A stretch of 64,000 nucleotides of DNA, from contig CANTUV010000037.1 of the NCBI GenBank assembly GCA_947685225.1, positions 24,695,001 to 24,759,000 of the forward strand, given 5' to 3'. Both the position numbers and the translations under genes were made by a program. The stretch comes from Garcia nutans (Eukaryota > Streptophyta > Magnoliopsida > Malpighiales > Euphorbiaceae). The stretch's first letter is position 1. Each line of letters opens with the position of its first letter. Shown here in pieces: positions 1 to 11,087 of this stretch. The notes below the pieces were generated by a model. The model ran no database searches and was not told the origin of the DNA. It saw nothing but the letters and a program-made list of their open reading frames with translations.

Positions 1-94
1 CATCGGATCCGGGTAGAGACCAAAGGTCTTGAGCAACCGATCCGGCAGAACAACTCAAAAGATAAAGAAGTATCATTAATTTCTTCATGCTCGC
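1..94. other. Unassigned window edge
   Basis: No coding frame or known element end is visible. There are small inverted repeats: GGATC near 5 against GATCC near 46, and AGACC-AAA-GGTCT at about 18-30. The stretch precedes a Tat-type LTR body and may be a diverged upstream part of that LTR, but it does not resemble the start of the complete copies at 7638 or 16738. Confidence 0.3.
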
Positions 95-362
95 TCACAG
101 GAATTTCCTGCGGGCGAAATGGCCCGCATGCCAGTCCTCCCCCCTGCCACAGCCAACTGCTGCAATTTTTTTTGCCAGCGCAATTTTTTAGCAGCAGTTT
201 TTTTTCGCCAGCAAATTTTTTTCTGGAACCTAATGTAATTAGGTTTCAGTTTCCTTTTCTTATTAATATTAGCTTCTGTGAATAACTATGATTAACCATA
301 AAATTCTTCAACAAATAAGACCAAAAATAACACAAAAATCAAGGAAGAAATCGGAGGAAAAA
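95..362 (+). repeat. Tat-type LTR copy, upstream part (split by solo LTR)
   Basis: The sequence matches the LTRs at 7830-8160 and 16950-17310: the gcgaaatggcc stretch, the run of TTTTTT-gccagca units, and the segment reading into an ataagacc stretch that stands where the other copies have a TATA box. Here the TATA motif is degraded (acaaataag instead of tataaataag). The rest of this LTR continues at 2992 after the inserted solo LTR. Confidence 0.75.
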
Positions 363-1176
363 TGTAATATCCCAAAGTATGCCCTAGAAGTTTTGATATA
401 ATTGTTGTTTTAATTGGATTGAATGTATATGTTAAATTGAAAGAGAGAAGAAATTTAGAAGAGAGTGTATATGTTGTGTATATGGAAATATATACAACAT
501 ATACACAAGTCAAAGTCAAAGAGAGTTAATGGAAGAAGATATTTATGTTATGATTTATGGAATTAATTAATAAGGAAATTATGAGTGGAAGAGATTAATT
601 TGGATTATTTTAATATTAAAATGACTTGGTGGAGGTTTAAAGAGATAAGTGTTTGACTTGTTGTCTTCATTTCTTCTCCATTTCCTTTTCTTTTCCTTTG
701 TTGGCCGGACATCATCAAGACAAGAGAGCAAGAGAAAGTTTTGTGTTCCAAGTTCAAAGTTGAAAGGTGATTCAAGTAACCAAGTTGAAAATTCAAGAAG
801 TTTCATTATTGTTGGTAAGCTCTCTCTTGTTTTCCTTTGTTTTATTTGAAGTTGTGTTTGAGTTTGATGGATGATTGTTGTTAATAGGAGTGTGTTTGAT
901 AGTGATGTGTTTAAGAATGTTTGATTCTTTTGATTTTAAGTTTGGATTGAAGAAAAGAGAAAGTTGGTTGGAAGAGAAAGTGGGTGATTGTGTTTAGGGT
1001 TTGTGGTGATGATTTTGATTTGTGTTGGATGTATGTTTTTAGTTGTTTTGGTGTTTTTGCAAGTTTGTTATGGCTTTTGAGTATGTTGAGCTAAGTTTGT
1101 TTGAAGTGGATTTTGATGAAAGGAAGAAATTTGTTGGATTAAGTGATGTTGTGGCCGGAATCTGTATTTTTGGCCT

Positions 1177-1440
1177 GACACGCCCATGAACACGACCAGG
1201 TTTTAGGCGTGTCAATGGTTCTATGTTTTTGGAGGAGTGGCAAGAGTAGTGACACGCCCATGTCACTGAGCGTGTCACAGCTACTGTGTTGATGAGGAAT
1301 TGACACGGCCATGAACACGCCCATGTTGTTGGACGTGTCAATATTTCTGTGAAACATGGGCGTGGTTCTGAGCGTGTCAAGCTTCTGTATTGTGAGTTTA
1401 GGGCACGGTCAGGGACATGCCCGTGTTGTTGAGCGTGTCA
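1177..1440. repeat. ACACG/CGTGT inverted-repeat array in A1 LTR
   Basis: About five diverged units of roughly 60 bp. Each carries ACACG(C/G) on one side and CGTGTC on the other, so most units can fold on themselves. The same array occurs in the other A1 and A2 LTRs of the window. Confidence 0.75.
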
Positions 1441-2170
1441 TGTATAGAGTTTGCCCTAATTGGTTTTTAGTCTTATTATCTCATGTGCATTATTCTTTTT
1501 GGATGAGGTCTTAAAGAAGATAATTTGCCCTAATTTAAGTGGTGAAGAAGTGTTGGAAAAGGAAGTGTATAGATTTGTATAAGTGGTGCTTAAGGTAAGT
1601 ACAAGCTACATTATTGCATACATTCATATGATATTGAGACTTAACATACATTTGATTATAAATGTGTTAAGAAATTTGATGTATTATTGATACTTGTTAA
1701 CAATGTTATGTTTGATATAATGTGAATATTAATGAGCATCTAAATTGTGAGTTAAAGCCATTGACTATGTACAACTAAATGTGAATTGGAATATAATGAG
1801 ATGTGAAACCAATGTGATGGGTTATAATGGTGTAAATGATATGATTGAGGCATGTTTGCCTGGATAATGTTCAATGCAATTGATGATAGATATGTATACT
1901 ATCTTGATGTGATGAGAAGCCATGATTGTCTATGATGATGCAAATGAATTAAAATTGAGGTATGGTTGCCTATTTGGATTATGAGAAATGAATTGAGAAA
2001 GAAATGTATAAAGGTATAAATGAAAGATTTTGTGTCTAATGTGTTATTCAACCTTCAGAGTTATGAGTTTGGTGGCATGCCAATAAATTACTGGATAGGT
2101 GAAAAGACCGGGTCGTAAGCCGATCCCAGTTGAAAAATGTAAAATGATAAATGTGAAATGTGAATTAAAA

Positions 2171-2316
2171 GTAACAGTCTAGCCAGGTTGAGGATTTCCT
2201 CGGGTGTATCCGGGTTGAGGTCCAAGAGACTGGGTCTGTTACTAGTAACAGTCTAGCCGGGTTGAGGATCTCCTCAAGTTTAGACTGGTTGAGGTCCAAG
2301 AGACTGGGTCTGTTAC
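2171..2316 (+). repeat. Tandem pair of large stem-loop units
   Basis: Two units (2171-2242 and 2245-2316) each begin GTAACAG and end CTGTTAC, a perfect 7-bp inverted repeat. Inner pairing partners are AGTCT/AGACT, and GAGGA/TCCTC in the first unit. The pair recurs in the A1 LTRs at 35770-35913 and 53450-53594. Confidence 0.7.
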
Positions 2317-2603
2317 ACTATCCATGGATAGAGATATATATATATATATGATGCCTACGGGCTTGATGATTATGATTATAGACCAAAGCAGTAACTCTGA
2401 ACTTTGAATAACATATTAGTGTCTTTTGGGCCCATATGCGTCTTTGTGTCAATGCAAATTATAAGTGATGAAATAAATTAATGAAATAATGAAATGTAGT
2501 ATTATGAACAATATAAAGATATCATTTATGAATATTATATTAATTGTTGAAATGTGTGACATTGGCATTGCATAGAAGCATATTGTTATTGTAGTTTGTA
2601 CCA

Positions 2604-2641
2604 CTCAGCCGTTGGCTTAGCGCGATTGTGATTCATTGCGC
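2604..2641 (+). other. Double-hairpin module in A1 LTR
   Basis: Stem 1 is CTCAGCC-GTT-GGCTTAG (one mismatch to the CTAAGCC form seen elsewhere). Stem 2 is GCGCGAT-8 nt-ATTGCGC (one G:U pair). CAGGTAA follows at once. It lies about 350 bp before the LTR end. Confidence 0.6.
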
Positions 2642-2991
2642 AGGTAACAGGAAAGAACCGGAGGGTTCATCTAGGCCAAATAGAGGCTAGATCTTGAGGT
2701 GTTGCTAATGAAGCTTAAAGATCGAAGACATACTGCCAAACATGTATATATTTTATGTTTTGTAAAACTTGAGTTTTGATGTATAAATATTTGTTATATT
2801 TTCCGATGCTTTTAAATAAACATTTTATCTTTTGTCTTTTATAATTTCTTTTGAATGATTTAAATTTATTCATGTTTTTGTAAAGGGATGAGTCATTTGT
2901 TAAATATATCATGGCATTACTATATTCAGTATACGTATATTACGATCTTATTAGTATGCTGTGTACGTATACGGGATATAGGGGTGTTTCA

Positions 2992-4679
2992 AGAAATTTA
3001 TCAAAACTTGGATCGGATTTGGGAGAAAAATTTAGACCGAAACTAAGTAGGAAATGCAGTGAATCAACTTGATTTTGTTTTTTTTAGAGTATACAACAAT
3101 TCAATCCATCAAAGACAGCAAAGCTTGTCTTTGATTTTGTTCATCCAAGAAGAAATTTTTGGTGGAACCAACAAACGGAGGTATGCATCAATTGTCTAAA
3201 TTCTATTCTTCACAGTAGCTAAATCATCCCATTGTGTCTTTTAATTCAAAAACCCTAGAACCTCAATTCACTTTTTCTAAAGTTTAAAAATCTTAATTCG
3301 TTGCTTTGTTTTCCAAAAAATTTAAACTTCTAATTTTCTTTCCAAATTTTCAAAACCCAAAATTGAGTTCTGTTTCTTTCCAAAAGCCCTAAAAACTTCT
3401 TTTTTTTTCTATAAACTTTAAATCATTTTGTTTGCTTTCATAAAACTTCATAAAATTATCAATTGATTTTCAAATCCTAAAAACCTAATGCATTCCCCGA
3501 AACCCTAAATGAAAAATCCTAAAACCGTAATTCAACTCTAAAAACCAAAACAGTGAACCCTAACCCCCATTAAAACCTTAAACCCTAATTTTTTCTAAAC
3601 CCTAATCCTTTAAAACTTTAAGAACTATATAAACATAAAAGTTATAATTTTACACAGTAAGCTTAAAAACATATTTCAGTAGCTAATAGTCATAATGTAA
3701 ATGTTTTGAAGAGCCCAAACTCTAAATTCATGATTTTACATCACAAACCCTAATTTGGTTAATCAAAGAATTTTACCAACTTCTTGAATCATAAAACTTT
3801 AATTCATTTTAATTCTATTAAAAACACAATAGCTTAAACCCATAAAATTCCAAAACCCTAAACACATGGAATAAAGAACCTTAAATGGAAACAGTAGCTC
3901 TAATTTGAATCTTTACTTGCTTTATTAAATTTTATATTTGACTATGCTTTGATTTATTTTATATGCTTTAATTTATTTAAGTTCAATGCTTGGTTTATTT
4001 AATTTATCATGGATGAATGTTTACTTTCTATTGATTTTTAATACCTTAGATGAATGATTTATTTATGATGAATGATTATTTACTTTTATCAATTTATTTA
4101 GATTTCCAAATGTTGTAAGAGGTATGTTTCCACTTGGTGGGTACCTCATTAGTTAAATATCATGTAATTTAAATTGCTTTACTATTTTAGAACCAATGTA
4201 AAGGACATGTTTCTACCTTTCGATGGGTGTCCTATTTAGGCATGGGATGTAAGGACATGTCTCCATCTTCGGGTGGGTGTCCATTTATTTGTTTTGCTTG
4301 GACATTGTTTTGATTTTCATTATATCAATGCTTTATTTTAATTATTGTGTGTAATATGGATAATGTTGTTATACTTAAGAATTTTATAATATTAAGACCT
4401 ACAAAGGAGGCGGTTCCAATGAACTTTTCGTTATATCGTTGTGGGGGTGCTAAGCCATTTCTCACCTTCCCCACACATACCCAACTTTTCGAACCCATTA
4501 GGGGGTTGGGGATTCCTTAGGAATCGAGTCATCCAACCCTTTCTTTTTCCCAGCCCGTTCAGGTGGCGACTCGATTTTCTCCGGACTTAGGTCCGTGTTC
4601 TCTAAGGCCCCGAGCCTAAACAGTGCCGAAGTCGCAAGAACCATTCCACAGGGAGTGGGGGCAAAAATCTCCTCTCGCA
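2992..4679 (+). repeat. Tat-type LTR copy, downstream part
   Basis: Continuation of the LTR starting near 95. It holds the region rich in aaccctaa motifs (3240-3890), the stem-loop set at 4119-4282, and an end (ggagtgggggcaaaaat...ctcgca) matching the LTR ends at 9910 and 19067. No primer site follows: the next base is already a chromovirus LTR fragment. It is therefore a solo or truncated LTR. No coding capacity. Confidence 0.75.
4119..4282 (+). other. Three consecutive stem-loops in Tat-type LTR
   Basis: The stem-loops are at 4119-4147 (GAGGTA...TACCTC), 4202-4233 (AGGACA...TGTCCT) and 4253-4282 (GGACA...TGTCC). All contain a TGT(T/C)(T/C)C core and an inner short stem around TT or TTCG. 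The outer arms differ between stems but remain complementary. Equivalent sets occur at 9354 and 18511. Confidence 0.6.
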
Positions 4680-5825
4680 GACACGCTCAGTGACATGGGC
4701 GTGTCACTAGACGTGTCAATTCTCCTCCAACACAGAAGCTATGACATGCTCAGTGACATGGGCATTTCACTGGACGTGTCAATCAACCAACAACATAGTA
4801 GCTATGACAGGCTCAGTGACATGGGCGTGTCACTGGCCGTGTCAATGCTACAACAACACAGAAGCTGTGACATGCTCAGTGACATGGTCGTGTCACTGCT
4901 TGTGTCACCAACCTAGAAAACAGAACCAACGACATGCCCAAAGACATGGCCGTGTTAATAGGCGTGTCAAGCCAAAAAAAACTGAAATCGACACCAACAA
5001 AGCCACAACCAACAATCATCTTTCTAAACCCTTATCAACACCACACAAATTCAACCAAATCCATTAACATACCATATAATACTTGGGTAAACCTCAAAAC
5101 AACTCTATCACAAACATCAAACACAAACACCACCATATTCACAACTCAAAAATCACACAATCCACACACTTGCCTCTCTCACCAAACTCAACCCTTTTTT
5201 CTCTTCAATCCAAACCCAAAAATCAAAGTTACCAAGACAAAACACTTCAAACACACCAAAATAACCATAAACACATATACAACAACCATCCAACAAACCC
5301 AAGAACACAAACTCAAAAGAAAAACAAGAAACAAGTTGGAAACTTACCAAAAGTGAAGAAAATCCTTAAAACTCCAACTTGATCTCTTGAAAACCTTCAA
5401 TCTCTTGAGCTTGGAAGCAATAAAATCCCTTTTCCTTTGGTTGATAATGGTGGCCGGCTCACTAGAAAGAAGGAAGAAGATGAAGATGAAAGAAGAAGAA
5501 GAAAGAAAAAGTAAAGTCAACACACTCTTCTCTAATAACCAAACCTCTTTTCCCCAAATCACTCTCCACCATACATTTAAACACTATAATAATCACCCAC
5601 TAACATCATCTTCCACTAACATTAAGCAAATCCATTTAATTATTCAAAATATCTCTTTTGACATATAAAACCCATTGACTTGTTTATATTTTGTATATAT
5701 CCCCATATATACAATATATACACATCTCCTCTTATTCCATTAGTCATATATACACTTTAAATTATTTAATCCAATCCTCACAAATAAGCATTCAAAAATT
5801 TTAGGGTATCATTAGGGATATTACA
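4680..5825 (-). mobile_element. Chromovirus LTR fragment (A1-like)
   Basis: Minus-strand LTR piece ending at 5825 in ...GGGATATTACA, the complement of the TGTAATATCCC start of these LTRs. It contains the ACACG/CGTGT array (4680-4970), a CA-rich stretch (4980-5340) and an A/G-rich stretch near 5470-5515. Its 3' half is missing at the 4679/4680 junction. The ORFs of about 100-140 codons read from it are Thr/Asn/His-rich low-complexity translations, not genes. Confidence 0.75.
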
Positions 5826-6163
5826 CTGAGGGTGTGCCAGAGACCAACTAGAAGGTGGTCCACGCATGTACATTTTGTTATTTTGTAGTTTGACCATATG
5901 TATATGTGTATAAGTAAATTTTGGAAAGACAATGTATAAATGTATATATCTAATTTAATGAAAATTTTAATGATTTTGGATATGTTCCTTTTAAATGAAT
6001 GAGATTTGATAACATAAAATGTTCTTTTATTAAACATATAATTGATTTGAAATTAAGGTAGAAATTTAAACAACACTGTAACCTGACATCCTCATATTTT
6101 ATATGCATATTATATGTATATGGGGTATATGTATGGTAAGTATATAGGGTATAGGGTGTTACA
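5826..6163 (+). mobile_element. 3' tail of another gypsy-type LTR
   Basis: AT-rich tail ending ...ATAGGGTGTTACA at 6163, the same terminus as the chromovirus LTRs here, but with a divergent body (ctgagggtgtgcc...). It joins a Tat gag sequence exactly at its 3' end, as expected for an LTR inserted in that gag. Its 5' part is absent. Confidence 0.55.
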
Positions 6164-6980
6164 ATAGCAGTGACATACTACTTCACATGGAGATGTGGAT
6201 TTCTAGTTCCGTCAGACCAGGCAAAGGAATGCATCTTAAACTTGTATGACACTTCCTCATATTGCTCAAATAGTTTGTCCACCTCTGACATCTCTTCAGT
6301 TTTTAGCTTCTTTTCAAACTTTCTCTCTAAATCACTAATCATTTTCTCCATATCAAAAGTTTTAGTCTTCTCAATAGTTGATTTCTCCGTAACCTTTGGC
6401 TCCTTCTTCTTATCTTGAGGTTCTTGAAAATACTGAGCTCAGTCGTCATCATCATCAACTATTAACCTATCACCATCAAAGACTACTTCACCCACCTTAG
6501 CCTTCCCCTTGACTTTTGGCTTTTTATTACTAGTGGATGCTTCAGCAGTATTTCCCAAAAGTGCAGCTAATTGGCTTTTTATGATCTCAGCTATGGCCCC
6601 TTTAGTTCTTCCATTTTATAGTTGATTGCATCATTTACCATCTTCTGAACTTGCTCCGAATCCATTGCTTTTTGTGAGAAGCTTATTAAATTGTTACTGG
6701 ATTCTATGTCACCAGTGTAGGTTGAAATGTCATAGGCCCTTAAACTATTATACTCCAGGGTTGTGAGCCATAAAGGATCAATGATATGAAATGCAATGTA
6801 TGCATGTATGCGTGGATGCACAATGAATAAACAAATAAGCCAAACCAAAACATCATAGCAGGAATGAATCTTCCAACCATATAATTTCCACACATGAATG
6901 ATGAGTCTCTTTTCCTAGGTATATGGCCAACAAAATACCAACATGGGGTATCTTGTTATCTAATCAATTCCCTTGGACAT
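6164..6980 (-). pseudogene. Tat-type gag 5' region, inverted fragment
   Basis: Read on the minus strand, this is the leader and N-terminal gag of a Tat-like element related to the one at 11088. The gag start near 6663 opens M-D-S-E-Q-V-Q-K-M-V, matching M-E-P-E-Q-I-Q-R-M-V of the other copy. An acidic D/K-rich stretch follows, and the fragment ends in the region equivalent to 11580. It is broken by stops near 6605, 6436 and 6175. Upstream (6890-6970) it matches the leader near 10830-10890 in reverse orientation. It is cut by an LTR on each side. Confidence 0.75.
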
Positions 6981-7637
6981 TGTAGACCCTTAATTTTTGA
7001 CCATGTTCAGCATAATATTTTAAAAGAAGTTCGAAATATTTTTTGTGGTATTTATTATTTATTTTACTATTTATTACTTATTTTAATACTTATTTTAATA
7101 CTTATTTTAATATTTATTATTTATTTTTAAAATATACATATATATATATATAAATAAAAAATAAAAAATCGGACGAACCAATCGGTGAGCAGCACGCGGC
7201 AAGCCAGTTCGCTGCATGCTGAAAGGGCCTGCGGTGAATTGGGTTAGGCCAATTCGCTGGTCTGCCCCAATTAACCATAGGCCAAGCCTATAGCAAATTG
7301 GGCAGTGCTTCATAGGTGTTTGCCCAATTGCTCACGTCCCAGTAATCCAGCCTCGTTGCTCGCCCATTGCTCTCATCCAAGCAGCTCGTGCCAGCGCGTT
7401 GGCCAATTTTTGTCAAAATTCTATTTTTATTCGAAAACTTCAATTAATTTCCTAAATAGTTTTTAATTTCATTAAGATATTAGGTTTTATTTTAAATTCC
7501 TATAAATAATAGTTTTAGACACAAAAAAAGACGGCAAAAAATTACTCAAGAATTATTATCGGACTCTTGATCTTTGAAAAAACCCGATGCAACCACAAAC
7601 CAAAAGAACTCTCCAATTCACAAGGCAAAAAAGTGAT
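6981..7637 (+). mobile_element. Tat-type LTR, left part (subfamily C)
   Basis: Starts TGTAGACCCTTAATTTTTGACC, the same start as the LTRs at 7638 and 16738, but diverges afterwards (gccaattcgc, agcaattggg, caattgctc stretches). An AT-rich stretch lies at 7070-7170. It is interrupted at 7633-7637 by the TSD of the full element and resumes at 19068. No coding capacity. Confidence 0.7.
7633..7637. repeat. Target-site duplication GTGAT (left)
   Basis: GTGAT immediately precedes the LTR start at 7638 and recurs immediately after the 3' LTR end, at 19068-19072. Confidence 0.9.
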
Positions 7638-8131
7638 TGTAGACCCTTAATTTTTGACCCAGTCCGGTCTAATATATTTTAATTAGTCCAAAATAATTTT
7701 TATATTGTCCAATATATTTTAATTAGTCCAAAACAATTTTGTTATCTTAAATAAATAATATTTGTTTTAGTATTTAATTTTTATAATTAATAAAAATAAA
7801 AATAATAAACAAATAAATAAAAGTAATAAAAACAAATTGGCAACGAAAAATTTCGTCGCCGAAAAGAGTTGCGGCGAAATGGCCTTTGGCCATTTCGCCG
7901 GCAGGTCAATTCTCGCCCACAGCCCGCAGCCAGCTGCGGCAGTTTTTTTGCCAGCGTATTTTTTTCGCAATAGTTTTTTTCGCCAGCATAATTTTTCCGC
8001 AACAGTTTTTTTCGCCAGGAAAATTTTTCCTACTCAAATTTTTCCGAAACCAAATAAAATTAGGTTTCGGTTTCCTTTTCTTAATCAATGTTAGATTCCG
8101 TGAATAACTAAAATTAATCATAAAATTCTTC

Positions 8132-8141
8132 TATAAATAAG
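8132..8141 (+). promoter_or_regulatory. Probable TATA box of element B 5' LTR
   Basis: TATAAATAAG about 495 bp into the LTR, conserved in the 3' LTR at 17287. It would place the transcript start about 30 bp downstream. Confidence 0.55.
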
Positions 8142-9353
8142 GACAATAACAACACAAAAAGGGGATCAAATTTTAGGGGAAATTTCAGACTGAAAATGAG
8201 GAGGAAAACTTTGAAAAATAAATCAGATTTTAAGAATTCCTTCTGGCAGTAAAATCGATCGGATTTTTGAGAGACCAAACAAGAAATTCAATCCATCAAA
8301 GGCAGCAAAGCTTGTCTTTGCTCTTGTTCATCCAAGAAGAAATTTTTGGTGGAACCAACAAACGGAGGTATGAATGTCTAACTTCTTTCACAGTAGCTTA
8401 AATAATCCAAATGTCTCTTTTGATTCAAAAAACCCTAGAACTTTAATTTACCTTTTCTAAAGCTTAAAAGCCATAATTCGTTTATTTGTTTTCAAAAATC
8501 TTAAAATAGTTATTTTTGATTCTTCAAAATCTCAAAACCCTAATTTGCTTTCCAATTTTTCAAAACCTTAAATTTAACCTGTTTCTTTTCAAAGCCCTAA
8601 ATTTAATCTGTTTTTTTCCATAAACCCTAAAAAATCTCTTTTTTGTTTCTATAAACCTTAAATCATTTTGTTTATTTTCATAAAGTTTCATAAAATTATC
8701 AATTGATTTTCAAATTCTAAAACCTAATGCATTCTCTGAAACCCTAATTCTAAAATTCTAAAACCCTAATTCAACTCCAAAACCCAAAACAGTAAACCCT
8801 AAACTAGCTAACCTAAACCCTAATTTTTCTAAACTCTAATCCTTTAAACCTTAAAACCTTATAAACATAAATATTAAAATTCAAACACAGTCAGCCTAAA
8901 AACCATAATTCAGCAGCTAATAATCATAAATCCAATATTTTAAAGTGTTCAAACCCTAATTTCATGATTTCACTCCTCAAACACTAATTTGGTTAATCAA
9001 ATAATTTTATCAAATCTCTTAAATTATAAAACTTTAATCCATTTCAATTCCTTTAAAACTCACAGTAACTTAAACTCATAAATTCCAAAACCCTAAACAC
9101 ATTAAATAAAGAATCTTAAATAGAAACAGTAGCCCTAATTTGAATCTATATTTGCTTTATTCAATTTTATATTTGATTATGCTTTGAATTATTTTATATG
9201 CTTTAATTTATTTAAGTTCAATGCTTGATTTATTTAATTTATCATGGATGGATGTTTACATTCTATTGATGTTTAATATCTTTGGTGAATGATTTATTTA
9301 TGATGAATGGTTATTTACGTTTATCGATTTATTTAGATTTCCAAATATTGTAA

Positions 9354-9519
9354 GAGGTATGTTTTCACTTGGTGGGTACCTCATTAGTTAAATATCATGT
9401 AATTTAAATTGCTTTTCTATTTTAGAACCAATGTAAAGGACATGTTTCTACCTTTCAGTCGGTGTCCTATGTAGGCATGGATTTTGTAAGGGCATGTTTC
9501 CATCTTCGGATGGGTGTCT
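9354..9519 (+). other. Three stem-loops in element B 5' LTR
   Basis: Stems are at 9354-9382 (GAGGTA/TACCTC), 9437-9468 (AGGACA/TGTCCT) and about 9489-9519 (weaker). They are equivalent to 4119-4282. They lie downstream of the TATA box, so they would be in the RNA. Confidence 0.55.
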
Positions 9520-9911
9520 ATTTATTTATTTTGTTTGGACATTGTTTTGATTTTCAATATATCGATGCTTTATTTTAATTATTGTGTGTAATATGAATAA
9601 TGTTATTATATTTAAGAATTTTATAATATTAAGACCTGTAAAGGACGCCGGTTCCAACGAACTGGGCGTTGTGGGGGTGCTGGGCCATTTCTCATCTTCC
9701 CCACACGTACCCAACTTTTCGAACCCATTAGGGGGTTGTGGATTCCTTAGGAATCGAGTCATCCACCCCTTTCTTTTTTCCCGGCCTGTCCGGGTGGCGA
9801 CTCCATTTTCTCCAGACTTAGGTTCGTGTTCTCTAAGGCCCAGAGCCTAAATAGTGCCGAAGTCACAAGAATCATTCTACCGGGAGTGGGGGCAAAAATC
9901 CTCGCTCATAG

Positions 9912-9929
9912 TGGCGACTCCACTGGGGA
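9912..9929 (+). promoter_or_regulatory. Primer-binding site of element B
   Basis: TGGCGACTCCACTGGGGA lies one base after the LTR. The identical 18-mer follows the LTR of the element at 61948. From memory this type is complementary to a tRNA-Arg end and is used by Tat/Ogre elements. Confidence 0.8.
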
Positions 9930-11087
9930 TAAGAGAAGTTGATTCCATTGGTCTTTTTATTATTCTATTCTTTCTTATAATGATATTATCCATTGCATCA
10001 TTTAGATTGCATCATGTGCGTGAGTTAGGATGCCCGTGTTACCCATGTTATGTTATGTAAGGGATATCATACTTTCACTCAAGGTATGGAGATTGAGCAT
10101 GGCATAACCACTCATAGCCTCGTACCATTTGGTATATACTTGCTATGGGAACCTAAGCCTTTTAGCCCAAAGACTAAAGCTCATGTAATTGGCCTAGTTA
10201 CTTTCCTTAGATTTTTACCCCAAATGCATGTTGTTTGACTATGGTTAATTCATTTTGGTTTAAATCATAGCTTATTTGGTTTGTTCTTTTTCTAATATGA
10301 CCTAAGCACATTTGTAAGCTCAAAATAAAATTTTCTTTAAAGTCCAAAAGGCCAAAGCTATTTTCAAAACTTTTCAAGATGGTCTTTGGACATAAGACTT
10401 TTCTAAAAATAAATCAAAAAATCTTTTGCTCATGGCCCAAATACTAAGCCCAAAACCATTTTTTCTAAAATCTTTTTACAATAGGCTTAGAAACAAAATT
10501 ATTTTTCATTCAACATTTTCTTACAAAGAGCTTGCAAAATGTTTAGGTCAATTACGAAATACCAAAAATCAATTGTGGGCCTAGTTTATACTAAGAATAA
10601 TTAATCATGGGCTTGTTTTTGGCATGAATCATTAGTTACTTTTTCAAGTGAGAAATCTATCTATAATAAACCTCTTAGTTTAGTTTTAATCCAATGTAGC
10701 ATAAAAGCTACTATAGTTGGTTGAATGGATTAAAACCTAATTAATGGGAATTATCATAAATTGATTTCCATTTTCAAAAATATAACTATTGGTTGAAACG
10801 TTAGAGGGAAATATTAAAAAATAAGATACCCCATGTTGGTATTTTATTAACCATATACCTAGGAAAAGAGACTCACCATTCGTGTGTGGATGTTATAAGG
10901 TTGGAAGGAGCATCCTAATTATCTTTCTTTGTTGATTGTTTGTGCATACATGCATACATGCATCTCATATCATTAATCCTTTCTGGCTCAAAGCCATGGA
11001 TTACGATAGTTCAAAAGCTTACGACAATCTGAACTACGCCGGAAGTGAAGAATCTAGTAGAACTCAATCACTTGCTCACTAAAAGCA
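9930..11087 (+). other. Untranslated leader of element B
   Basis: Between primer site and gag. No long frame; the short frames at 9854-10238 have no recognisable domain. A segment near 10830-10890 is shared, inverted, with 6890-6970, so it belongs to the element. Confidence 0.65.

Larger units (their letters stand above)
363..2991 (+). mobile_element. Solo LTR of a Ty3/gypsy chromovirus (subfamily A1)
   Basis: The 2.6-kb LTR starts TGTAATATCCC and ends GGGTGTTTCA (usual end TTACA). It aligns along its length with the minus-strand LTRs of the elements at 35118 and about 52790. No primer site or gag follows it. The flanks (AAAAA before, AGAAA after) fit a 5-bp target duplication with one change, and the interrupted Tat-type LTR resumes at 2992. 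This is what unequal recombination between two LTRs leaves. Short frames inside it are low-complexity shadows. Confidence 0.85.
7638..9910 (+). repeat. 5' LTR of element B
   Basis: Starts TGTAGACCC and ends CTCGCTCATA, where the 3' copy ends CACTCACA, so the terminal CA has become TA. It contains a TATA box at 8132, the telomere-motif-rich part (8420-9130) and three stem-loops (9354-9519). It is close to but clearly diverged from the 3' LTR, so the insertion is not very recent. Confidence 0.88.

Noticed and set aside
3240..3890. Possible interstitial telomere repeat
   Set aside because: The ccctaaa-like motifs are dispersed and irregular, not head-to-tail, and recur at the same LTR positions.
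7767..8121. ORFs over the gcgaaatgg/ttttttcgccagc region (also 16887-17219)
   Set aside because: Present in several frames and both strands of a low-complexity LTR segment; no consistent product.
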